DNA from: Cyclospora cayetanensis
Lineage: Eukaryota > Apicomplexa > Conoidasida > Eucoccidiorida > Eimeriidae
Direction of reading: 5' to 3'
Assembly (NCBI RefSeq): GCF_002999335.1
Contig: NW_020312255.1
Location: 1-27,038 of the forward strand
Length of the DNA: 27,038 nt
A program made the translations under genes and the position numbers. The stretch's first letter is position 1, and each line of letters opens with the position of its first letter. This document shows positions 16,978 through 27,038 of this stretch, piece after piece. The notes below the pieces were generated by a model, which saw nothing but the letters and a program-made list of their open reading frames with translations, had not been told where the DNA came from and ran no database searches.

Positions 16978-18500
16978 AGGCAGTGGGGGTGGCCGCTGCA
17001 GCTGGAAGCAGCGCTGGATAGGTTGTACAGCAATTTGTGCATGAAAACCGTTGTTTGGACAGTCAAGGAATATCCCAGACCAAGCAGTAAGTGTATTGCC
17101 TTGTGGACATGTGCTGGAGTCCACATCTGTCAGCACTGGGCGTTCGCGGGCTGTTTGATTGGATTGTCCTTTATGGATGTGCATGTTATGAGTACATGGA
17201 AGGGATGTCGTGATGCGGGGATTAGCTTGGGCATTGGCCGGTGCTTGGTTCAGCATGTGGTCTTCAGGCATTGAGTCAGTAATTCAATATTTAGTATTGC
17301 GTATTGCCTGCAGGGTTGGATGCGAAGCATGTTTGAGATCGCATTAGTGTAGGGCACCCAACGACAAAGCTACATATTGGAATAAAGGTGATCAGGTGTG
17401 CAGTGGTAGTGGCAATACAGGGTGAAGGGCTGGGATCTCTGCTAGTGGGTTGTAGCTCGTGCATGTGCGGCAAAAGCGAGTGAGCGTTTAGAGGGCATAC
17501 TGCTGAGCTACGTTTGCCATTTTGAGTTGCCAAAGGTAGTGCTGTGCTTCGAATGTGGAGCGCCATTGGGGTTGGCGGGTGCACTTCGGCAGAGAGCTGG
17601 CTATGTTGTGTTGGGTAGTTTTGCGAAACCAGTTGTGCGCGTGGGGGATTTCAGAGTTTGGCTTCTTGGTTTTCGGGACTGCATGTGGCGCATCGTCTGG
17701 GTATGTGATGAAGTATACAGCTGTGGGGAGTCCATGTTCACAGTGTATGAGACAGCCTGCTTGTTGTTGCTTGAGTGTTGTCTAAAGAGATTACAGTCGT
17801 GCCTTTTGTGGGAAAGTGCTTGTGCCGTGGTTGAGATGAAGCGCTCATTTTAGTAGTACAGTGCGTGTGAGTGTTTGGTGCTTGCAATGATTGGATGAAG
17901 GGAACGTTTGAATAGTGTTTTGTGCACAGGAGTGCATGGAGAAGTGGCGTCTTTGTAGAATGTGAATGATGTGTGGAACGGTAGTGAAACCTGAGCATGG
18001 AGGTTTAATATTGGTGTTAAATGTGTGGGCCCATGTGCATGCAGAAGATGTGAGAGTTTGTGGTACATGTTGTTTTGTGCGCTTGTGTTTCCGAGGTTTC
18101 AAAAGCGGTGCCTTTCAGCGAAGGTGGAGTGGCATTGGGGTTGGCGAATGCAGTCGGAGGCGGAGATGGCTAGCTCGTATTGGGTTGTTCTGTGAACATG
18201 TTTGCATGCTTGTTGGGTGTTGGCATTTGCTATGTTGTTCGTCATGCAGAAAGCGTCCTTTCCTCTTGGCATATGTTTGTGACCGCCGATGTGAGTAGTG
18301 GATGTCTCCATCGTGTATGCGCATATGTTTCTTGATGTTTGGTCGCGGTTTAGGTAGATTGTGGTCAAGCCTGGCTGTGGGTGATGTTTGAGCATTGGCA
18401 GGCACGGGATGCTCATTTAGTAGTGGAGTGCGTGTGCATGCTTGCATCGTGCGAAGATTGGATACAGGGCATGCCTGCGTGGGCGCTTGCGTATGCGAGT
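16978..18500. repeat. Diverged tandem array, three copies of about 570-577 bp
   Basis: One landmark (gtgg[gc]gtggccgctg / ttggggttggcgggtgc / ttggggttggcgaatgc) occurs at about 16,985, 17,567 and 18,137. A second (ggttggatgcgaagc / gattggatgaaggg / gattggatacaggg) occurs at about 17,314, 17,890 and 18,463. The element tcattttagtagtacagtgcgtgtg at about 17,846 matches tcatttagtagtggagtgcgtgtg at 18,413. Spacing is constant near 570-577 bp while the sequence has drifted strongly. Frames on both strands are interrupted, so no protein is claimed. Confidence 0.65.
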
Positions 18501-18759
18501 GAATAGCTAATTTGCATGTTGGTAAAAGGGGAGTAAGGTGTGGATTGGTAATGTAAATTCCATATAGAAAGCAGGGGTATAATACCTGTGTCCTGAACTG
18601 AGAAGCAGGTGTTTGGAATCGTTATTTGCCGAGGAGCGCTAGATAATAAGGAGGCACCGTACTTAGAGTAAAGATTAAGGAAAACGTCAAGGTTTATCAA
18701 TATTTACGTTCTTGTTTGTGACGTTACTCAGAGGCATCATTGCTGAGCATGCGAGGATG

Positions 18760-21540
18760 GCAGACACTTATTTGTCGGCGGATGGAGTGGGCCGGTAATT
18801 ATGAAAAGGATTGCTTGATGTACTGCCTCGTTGAATGTTTGGCTCTAGTTGTACAGTGCGAAAGTGTTTAGGCTGCAGTGGATTCAAGACTATTGAGAGT
18901 GTGGTGCATCTGCGGCAGCAGTCAGAGGGTCTGGCAGGCTCATTCAAGCTGCCATTGGTGCTTTGGCATAGGCAAAGATGACAGCTATCAGGGGGTTGGT
19001 TTGAAAGGGGCTGTGTTAAATGAATCGTAGTGTGTATCTGCGAATGCGTTGAATAAAAGCCATTGCATGCATTGCTTCTAATGTAGTTGTTCTTCTTCCG
19101 TCGCAATATACATGTTCAAGAATAGCGATTTGATGGACAATTGTCATCCTTAGTTTTCTCGCACTTCATGTACGCAGGTCCGCGGCTCAGCTGCCACACA
19201 CTGATTAGAGAGGGCTTTGCTGCAGAATACCCATAGAAAGAGCGCCTTAAAAGCGCCTGCAAGAAGTGAAGGCCTTTGGCTAGTATGTCGCGCATGCCGA
19301 TTCCTAGTTGTTGCCAGGAGGCTGGTCGCGAGCTTACGCGATACCCGCCTTCACGGAAGACGTTAGGGTGTCTTTGTCGAATACATTCGTGAATTTCTGG
19401 CTCTGACTGAGTGCCCGGTTTTTGCAATGGTCTTCCAATGCTCTTGGGAGAGCTGATAGTTCACCGCGAAAGCAGGTATCATGGGCAATTGCTATGATGG
19501 AGGAAAGGCATGCGGACCCGCTTCTGCAGAGGCGTGAGGAGCCGTGTGAAGTGGTTCGGCCTAACTGTCTTTCGAATCCAAAGAGTGAGGGACGGCCTGG
19601 GCAAACGCTCCGGTAGCCGCCATTTGTGTATGGAACGAAAGTATGGATCATGAGGCAATGTTCGTTATTTGAAATTCAGTCGGGGGGTCTAGAAGTGCGG
19701 GAGTGGCGGAGCTATGGTGGCAGATGCTGAACGCATGGCAACTCCTTCAACAAAGATGATCAAAAGGTTTAACATATCCATTTGCTAATCATTTGCACAG
19801 AAAGCAATACCATAGATTAGTAATACATTTTCGTCTGTCGCCTGAAAGTTGGTACGAGATCGGGGTGTGCACTGACCGAACGACGTCCACTACGCATTTA
19901 ATAGGTTGATTGTATTCTCAGGTGGTGCTTTTGCCGACTGTCGGCACTTCATCCCGCGCGCTGGCTTCCTGATGCATAAGATTATTTCGACGTGTAGTGT
20001 GCGTATGTAGTATTTGAACTTTTAGCCGAGAAGTATTCCAAAGTGCCTACACCTGTACCAGGTGAAAAACGTGGCTGGCACTCTGGCAGGCTCTTCAGGT
20101 TGCTGCCAACATGGGGACAAGGCAATTCGTGAAGCATGAATGGGTGGTTAGCTTCGTAAAAATCGGCAGCGCGCAGCTTCCATTTCTCGATAGGCACAAG
20201 CTGCTTTGGGGTTAGTTTGTGACATGGAATCGTGGTTGTGCGCTGGTTAGAAGATAGCATTTTGCTGTGCCACTATAACAAGTAATTGGGCAGTTACCTT
20301 TCTTGGTTCGCTCACATTTCTTAGATACAATTCTAAGTTTACCTGCCTGACACCTGTGAAGATGAGAGTGCATTCAGAGCATGTAAAGGCAGTCTTGAAG
20401 TGCTCGCAAGAAACGAGGACTTTTTGGCTGGTCTGTTGTTCTCGGGGTGTCTGGTGGTATTTAGTCGAAAATGCCTTTATAAGGTGCCAAGACCGTACCT
20501 CGTCTGTTGAGGACGTTAGCAATTGGATGTGAAGTATTGTTTTGATTATCTGCTGCTGCTTGACCTATGCTTTTGCCCTGAATATTTCTGTGGGCAAGCT
20601 GAACGTGCACGAGACACGCAGACACCACGGGCATCTGTACACAAGCAGCAAGCGTGCACAGACTCATGAAGACGCGTTAGTACAGGGTGGTTAGCAACGG
20701 CATGGTGTACTTAGGACTAGAAGGCAAATCGGGTCCACAGAGCGAGGGACGTTATTTGGAATGGGGTCGGTAGTGGCAAGTGGGGCGTAGGTCAAATGTG
20801 TGCAAACCTAAGTATTTGTCGTTATCAGAGAATTCGTTGCCATTGCCACACACCTGGAGGTGCTCTGGGCATCCCACCAAACGCTGACCTCATGGCAGTG
20901 CCTCCGCAAAGTGGATCGTACGGAAGTAGCGTTTTGGAATGCAAACGCAACCCACATTTACAAAGATAGCCATGTACTTTAGTCCTGTGGCCAGCAGAGC
21001 ATCAGCACTGTGAAGTGGCTGTAGTTCTTTCCTGTTTCGTCGTTGTATTTAGTACGACCCATGCAATTATGTCGCAACCTTGCAATGAGCGGCTGAGTTG
21101 GCGTGGTCCAGCAAGTAGGTTATGCAAGGAATATGCTGTTTGGGTGTGGACAAGCAGCAGCAGCCAATTTCCACTTGGTGTTCTGTAGTACCACTGATGC
21201 CTTGGATTTGTTTTTACGAGTGTTGGTTTAGACACTCAGCCGTCAGTGCCTTCTGTTAGATTCCAGTAGAACGTTTCGTTCCATTGTACGTCTAGCCTGT
21301 GCAGTAAAAGCACAAAGCGAAGGATCTTCTCCAGTTTGTAGATGATCTGGAAGCCGGTGACAGTGCGGTTCCTGTGCAGAAATCTGCATGTCGTCGTAGT
21401 GCTGAATAGCACGTGCTCAGATCCATAACATCTGTACCAGTCTTTAAATCGTCTAAGTATGGGGCCAAGCGGACCAGCTGTTTGTTAGAGGCAGATTTAT
21501 GCTTGGGGTTCAGAGTTTGGGAGATGATGAGGTGTTCAGC
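18760..21540. repeat. Diverged long direct repeat, copy A
   Basis: This block pairs with 24,620-26,480 in the same orientation. Matching landmarks include gtgggccggtaattatgaaaagga (18,786) with gtgggctggtcacgatgaaaaga (24,638), tgacatggaatcgtggt (20,219) with the same string (25,360), and gcggttcctgtgcagaaatctgc (21,365) with acggttcctgtgcataaatctgc (26,302). Identity by eye is roughly 60-75%. Relative to copy B it carries about 740 extra bases near 19,085-19,820. Confidence 0.7.
19085..19820. other. Segment present only in copy A of the long repeat
   Basis: Flanking sequence aligns with copy B on the left (aaaagccattgcatgcattgc vs aaatgcattccatgcattagc) and on the right (cggggtgtgcactgac vs cgggggtgtgaatgat), but about 740 bp between them have no counterpart. 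The segment is less GT-biased than its surroundings. It holds two overlapping minus-strand frames of 103-105 codons that could be one frame-shifted gene remnant. No terminal inverted repeats or clear target duplication were found. It may be an insertion in A or a deletion in B. Confidence 0.45.
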
Positions 21541-23966
21541 GTATGATGCTTGTGTTTGCATCTGGCTAGCAAAAAGGAGTGCAACAAGCTGGAAAGCAGG
21601 CACTCGTGTTTGGCTCCACATGTACCTTTTTGGTGTATCGTGGCATCTGGCCGTATGGCTGTGAGGGTAGGGACCGGTGCAGTGCTAGCTGGTGCATTTT
21701 GCGTGACAAAAGGCCAATGATATCAAAAGCAAAAGCCCTTCCGCCCAGTGTCGGTACTGCCTGTCCCTGCTACAAACGCGCGTAGCCTGACGCTAGAACC
21801 TAGCTACTGTGTCGCATTGTGAGGTAGCACTGCCGCATGGCGCAGCCGTACTGAGAGAACTATGCTGGGCACAGCACGTGGGGTGTTTCATCGCCCTGCT
21901 TAAGAATGGTCATTGTGGCAGCAGCCGCTCAGGGTGACAATGTGAGGACAGAGCAGAATTTGTGCCGTGGCTGGATGTTGTATTGGCAAGTTGTTGCATG
22001 GCTACACAAAGCTTATTATAGGCTCGCAAAGTCATAGACGGGGATGACGTTGGGGAAGCTTTTGCTTGTGTGGAGCATACGATGGCCTGGTGCGTTCGTG
22101 ACAGAAGGCTATACGCAAGGCTGGGGGCAACAGGCCTGCGGGATGCAGTAAATACCTGTTACTTGACATGATTTGTGTCTGTAGCATGCTCGCACCAAAT
22201 GCACATGTTGTCCGAGTGGTGTGCATCGTACTACTAACAGCGTCCGTATATAGTTTAGGGCAGCGCAGATGCTCTGAGCAACAGTTGTGGCCTATGGCAA
22301 TTGTATGAGAATCGTCATGTGGAAGACCCTTATCAGATGTGGCTGTCTAGCACAGTGTGTGCAGGTTGGCTCTGATGCTTGTCCGCCTCGCCCATCCTGC
22401 TATTCTCATGTTTGTAAGGTGGGTCAGAGTGGTCGTTCCGAATTAATTCCATCAAAGGCAATTTACGGTAGTTGGGTGCTGGAGGTATGTCGAATGTGTC
22501 GCCGAGGAAGCTGGAGAATGCAGTTCCACCCTGGGACTAGAGGAAATGCCTACTAAGAGGTTTGTACTGGCTGCGTATGAGATCGTACGTTGACTCATTG
22601 GACCGTCTTCCGAGTTGACAAAGTCCAAGGCACAAGCCGAAGTGCTAGCTATCGTGAGGAGGGCTAAAATGTGTAGAGCACATTAGTTGACTGCCGCCTG
22701 GCTGGATGTAGCGATTCGCCTACTGGGGTACTGCTTAGTACATTATACGCGGCCACTAGTTCGAGCCATTGAGCATACACGTGGCCACGCCTTCCTGCGC
22801 AAATGCGACATGCTGCGCTTGCCAATACTCTCAAGTAGTCTGCCAATGAGGTCGATCTAGATGACGTGTGCAACAACTCCTTTTTTTTCTGGCTTGTGTA
22901 CCTTCTGAGTTGCGTTGGGTTCACCTTCGGTCATTCCGAGTTGCATAACGAAGTGGTAGGGAGTTCACACCTTGGGAAATAACAAACTGCAGTGTGTTGC
23001 GTCCTACAAGTGTGATGGTTCTTGCTTGTTCTTGCCGCCGTCTCAGCTAGTGCTAGTTGGGCTGTATGGATTCTACAAGAAAGCGTTTGGCGGCTTTGCA
23101 ATTTAGGTCTATGCCTTGGAGAATCGCAGACTGCAATGTCCTTATACGGCAAATTTTGGCACTCTTTGCGTCTTTCTAGGATCGTGTTGTGAGTGCTTGC
23201 CGGGCAATTGGGCAACGGTACATTAGTGGGTGGGCTGGTGTGGTTGCCCGATAGTAGGCTAAAGAGTATTGGTGGCGTACCAAGCTGTCGAGCAACGAGC
23301 AATTCTCATATGTGTTTGTTTGGAATTTGCATCAAGCGATAAGTGCATAGGATTTGGCAACGGAAGTAGGTGTGCGAGTTGCGGTTCATGGCATTCCGCA
23401 TATCAGGAAGTGGGTTTGGCCTCAGTTAGCCGCCTATGTTCTTCGCTTTATCTGTTTGCGCGGAGTGTCTGAATGGAAATAGGTGCAGCCTGAGCGCAGC
23501 TTTAGCATTCGGCGTGCAGGATCAGATGAACGCCGCATGCTGTGTATATAAGCTGAAGGCGTTCCAAGTGTTTTCGGAATACCCCGCAACGCTTCGTGTT
23601 AGTATATAAGTCGTGCAAGCGTATGACTAATGAACATGCTACAGCGCAAACAGGATATTTTTCAGAGTAACTAGTAAAGAGTGGCGAGCGAGGGTGTAGT
23701 AACAACTGTTCTAGTGCCTTGACAGGATCTGCACCTCAGCAGCATGGGACTGTTGGTGGAACATGTGCGAAGTGCCCTGTGTGCTTCCACGTGTACTGGC
23801 AGACAGCATGGTACAACCGTGGGTCAGTCCAACCTGGTGCGACTGCTTTTCGTATTGTGTGAGCAACCTAAGGGATTTTTGTTGCAGAGAGCCTTCTAAT
23901 GCACTGCGGTTGGCAGCTAAATGTGGTTTTTGTCCTGTCCTGCCCACATTCTGCATGCATTGTGTG

Positions 23967-24004
<38 letters not shown>

Positions 24005-24619
24005 AAGACGTGCGAGTACATTATTCGCAAATCGCTAGTATGTACTGCGTGAGCAAAAGCTAGGATTTGAGTTGAATATGCTTCAGCAGAAATTGGCATA
24101 CATAATACTGGTCGGTCTGAATATGGTCGGTGTACTCGCTGACAGCGAAGCAGCCAACAGCCTTTCCATGGAGCTATGCTATTATTGGCTTTGCCGGATA
24201 GGAGGAGTGCAGCCTATTTGTCCTAGTGGGCTGCCACTTGAGGCTGCAAGCTGGTTGGCAGGTGTACGCAGGAGGTAATACACTGTAATCCTGCACGCCT
24301 GCTTTGCTTTCAAGAGATGCCTACTGGATCTATGCGGTAGCCTCCACTTTCAAGTGTCGGCGTTGGCGGGCCCTAGGTGGGCAGCTTATTGAAGGCTCTA
24401 TAGTGGGAGCGCCAAAATGGGGCAGGCATCAGATGTTTGTACTGGGAGTATGGAAACGAGCGTGGTTGGCCTACACGCCAAGGAGCGCTAGGTACGAAGC
24501 AAGAGCACTAGTCAGGGAAACGGTAAGTGGATAGGGTTAGGTTTGCGGAATTTTTGCCACTGTGCCTGTTACTATTGACAGCAGCATGGTTTGCGAGCAA
24601 AGAGATGCTACAGATGAGT
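21541..24619. other. GT-rich spacer between long repeat copies, no gene seen
   Basis: About 3 kb of short frames on both strands, with no recognisable domain and no long ORF. A tcaggaagtgggttt string at 23,404 recalls the one at 26,991, so further decayed copies of the same repeat family may be present. A 66-codon frame at 24,078-24,278 with a signal-like start is treated among the findings. Confidence 0.45.
23961..24000. repeat. (GT)n microsatellite
   Basis: A 40-bp GT run is interrupted by one GC (tgtgtgtgtgcgtgtgtg...), the only long pure dinucleotide tract in the right half of the window. Confidence 0.95.
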
Positions 24620-26480
24620 GTTTGTGTGTTAAATGGTGTGGGCTGGTCACGATGAAAAGAATGTCTGCTTGCAGTTATTTTGTGCGGTCTCGTAGAATGT
24701 TCGGTTCTAGCTGCAGGACGGGCAAAGTGCAAAGACTGCAGAGGCGTTATGTGGAAGTACGCAAAGCGCTTTGCAGCGGGACTGGCTGTCAGAGGTTTTT
24801 TAATGTGTGGGCATGGTGGCAGTGGTAGTTCGGTTTAGTTGTGTTTGAACACAAGGTGTGTCGGACGGAGCTCAGATACGTCGCTTGCACGAGGCTGTGT
24901 AGAATCAGCACTGAGGTTTATTTGATAATCGCTTTATCACAAATGCATTCCATGCATTAGCTGCGCAATGTATGGCGTCGGGTGAAGGTGGGCACAAGAC
25001 GGGGGTGTGAATGATCCAAACACTTCAACGACACATTGAATAGGTTGGACGTCGGCTCAGGTGGCACTTCTACGGACTGCAGGCACTTAACCCAGCATGC
25101 TGGCTTCCTCAGGCCAAAGATTATTTTGACGTGTTGAAGGCGTATGCAGTGTTTTCATTTTGTGTCGAAGAAAATTCAACAGTTCCTAGACCTGTGCCAT
25201 GTGTAAGTGCTGCTGGCACCGTGGCATGTGCTGTAGGTTGTTGCCGATATGGGGACAAGGCCATGCGTTGCATATGAATGATTGGGTAGCTTTTTGAAAG
25301 CCTGCAGCGCGCAGCTTGCATATTTCAACATGCACCTGACGGTTCAGGGTTTGTGGGTGACATGGAATCGTGGTCATGAGTGGTTTAGGAGATAGTAGTT
25401 TGGTGTGCAAGCATGCCGATACGGTAGGCAATCACCTTCATTGGAACGCTCGCACTTCGTGCATGCAATACCGCAGTCTGGATGCTTTATACTTGTGAAA
25501 GTGGACTGCATGCAGAGCAGCCGAAGGCAGTCCCGACGTACCTGCTAGAAATGAGGACCTTTGGTTCGTCTATTGCTCGTGGGGCTTTGTGGTGACATTT
25601 TGTTTGCAATGCGTTTGATCACGAGTTAGAACCATTACTTCTCTCTGTGGGGCACGTTATCGCTTGTCTGCAGAGCACTATCGCGGTTATTCGCTGCTAT
25701 TCGAGTTATGTTTTTGCACCGGGTGTTGATTTTTCGTGGACAAGGTGTAACTGCACGGAAAAGGCAGGCCCTGAGAGTTTTTGCTTGAGAGAAACAAACA
25801 TACTCAAACTATGGAGAGGCGTCAGAGAATGGTGGACAGCAGCTGGAGCGGACCTTGATACCGGCAACTGCTGATCTCAAGGTAATGTCTATTAAATGTA
25901 AATTGTAGGAACCTTGCAATGTGGATTGCACGGGCAGCCGGAGGGTACGAATATTGGCGCGCACGTTTGCGGCATCCTTAGCCACGAGAGCCTCGCGGCG
26001 TGGAGTGATTGCAGCTGTTTCATAATTCGCTGTTGCATATAATGCGGCCTGTGTGCAGATGGTACAGCCCAGCTCATGCCGGTGTGCGTTGGCAATGTCC
26101 AGCAAGTGTGTTGCGCAAGCCAAGTGCGGTTTGGATGTGGGTGCGCAAAAGGCACCAAAGCGGCCTAGGTATTGTTTAGTCCTACTGATGCCTTGGAATT
26201 GTGTATCCCAGTGCTGCTTCAAACACGCAGCCGTGCGTATATTGATGTGTTCTCAGTAACACTTCGCTGATTTGGAAGGTTTTTTGGAAGCCAGTGGCAG
26301 TACGGTTCCTGTGCATAAATCTGCGTTGGTATCGCCGTGTCGTATTGCATGTTCTCAATGCAACAATATCAATACCAGCCATCGTATGGCATATATGAGT
26401 ATAAGGCCAGGCTGACTGGGGTTCCGTTATATTAAATTTAGATTCCCTGGGTTGTGTTTGGATGTATAATCAGCTCGATA
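24620..26480. repeat. Diverged long direct repeat, copy B
   Basis: Counterpart of 18,760-21,540. The offset is about 5,855-5,880 bp at the left, 5,140 bp in the middle and about 4,940-4,990 bp at the right, reflecting length changes between copies. On the minus strand, a run of about 50 codons from TTIPCH to PxCQ (about 25,210-25,370) aligns with 20,070-20,240 without any gap, but changes are not concentrated at third codon positions. Confidence 0.7.
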
Positions 26481-26989
26481 TAGCCTTTCGCCTTTCCTCC
26501 ACATTTGCTTATAAGGAACGAATGCTTCTACCACGAGCACATCGGCTAGCGTTTAGCGTCGCTTTGACGCGGAATGATCTGGAGGCTGGTGAACATTTGG
26601 GCGCTGCATGACTCAGGAACTACGCTCTTTGCGTGCACAGGTGTTAGAGTGTAGGATGTGTTTTTTCCTGTAGGTAATGCATGTAGGCTCAGGCCAGGTG
26701 CTAGTTTATGTGCTGTGGTGGGATGGCTAGCACTGTTGTTATGTGCAGCGGCACGTTGAGGTGTAGCCTGCGTACTGCTTGCATAACCTGTTTCACGTGT
26801 GTGCGTCGAGAGTATCTATTGCAGTGGGTGAAGGTGAAGGCGAGAATTGGAGGACCGAGCGGCATCCTTGTTCAGGAGCGCCTGAGCACCTTCGAGTGGC
26901 TCTGGTTCTTCAATGTTTCTCTGGTGTATGTAATGCAGCCTTTGCGCTGATGGTGCGCATTTGCTAATGCTTTTCTGCGTTGGCGATTT

Positions 26990-27038
26990 TCAGGAAGTGG
27001 GTTGTGCAAGGGGAGTGGGGTTTGGGTGTGGGGGCGGA
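26990..27038. repeat. Third copy of a long-repeat segment, cut by the window edge
   Basis: The sequence tcaggaagtgggttgtgcaa and the following gtttgggtgtggg match tccagcaagtaggttatgcaa...tttgggtgtgg at 21,105 and tccagcaagtgtgttgcgcaa...tttggatgtggg at 26,098. The preceding gcgttggcgatt also matches gcgttggcaatg at 26,086. The copy continues beyond the window. Confidence 0.6.

Noticed and set aside
16912..18447. Minus-strand frames of 85-119 codons across the GT-rich region
   Set aside because: They are Pro/His/Thr-rich, overlap one another in different frames, and shift frame between copies of the 570-577 bp tandem unit, as expected from a C/A-rich non-coding strand.

Overview
The window looks like nuclear DNA of a coccidian apicomplexan, most likely from the Eimeria/Cyclospora group. 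This is inferred from three things seen in the sequence: an intron-rich gene for a large secreted or membrane protein built from ShK, sushi (CCP) and Lin-12/Notch-type modules; introns packed with simple repeats (GCT-rich minisatellite, GA, GT, TA and CT tracts); and an adjoining repeat-dense but gene-poor block. No bacterial, organellar, rRNA or tRNA feature was recognised, and the species cannot be fixed from sequence alone.

Positions 1-10,848 (+ strand) hold the 3' part of one large gene whose 5' end lies outside the window. I reconstruct nine exons (404-643, 991-1227, 1628-1720, 2418-about 3571, 4366-4720, 5395-5981, 6338-7531, 8124-8732, 9082-10848). Their splice phases agree at every junction and give about 2,060-2,080 residues without an internal stop. 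The domain order is: seven ShK-like six-cysteine modules, with a CxDGxQNGDEExxDCGG motif and one sushi module before the seventh; a long region with repeated GxYC and CxxCF cysteine motifs; one LNR module; a region without recognised domains; three further sushi-like modules; one transmembrane segment; and a cytoplasmic tail of about 236 residues. This is the layout of a type I surface or apical-organelle adhesion protein. The introns carry the microsatellites, and one ShK module is interrupted by a purine-repeat intron.

Positions 10,849-16,100 are lower in GC and gene-poor. Two small possible secreted or membrane proteins lie back to back: a 147-codon minus-strand ORF (11,748-12,191) and a 131-codon plus-strand ORF (15,230-15,625). 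The second has a signal peptide, one N-glycosylation sequon and a second hydrophobic segment, like a dense-granule protein. A stretch at 14,158-14,406 might be a remnant of a surface-antigen gene, but this is weak.

Positions 16,100-27,038 have no convincing gene. The plus strand is G+T-rich and is built from old, diverged repeats. There is a three-copy tandem array with a period of about 570-577 bp (about 16,978-18,500). There is also a direct duplication of a 2-3 kb block (about 18,760-21,540 and 24,620-26,480), of which the first copy carries about 740 bp absent from the second. A third copy of one piece reaches the right edge. This looks like a repeat-rich intergenic or subtelomere-like region, although no true telomere array is present.
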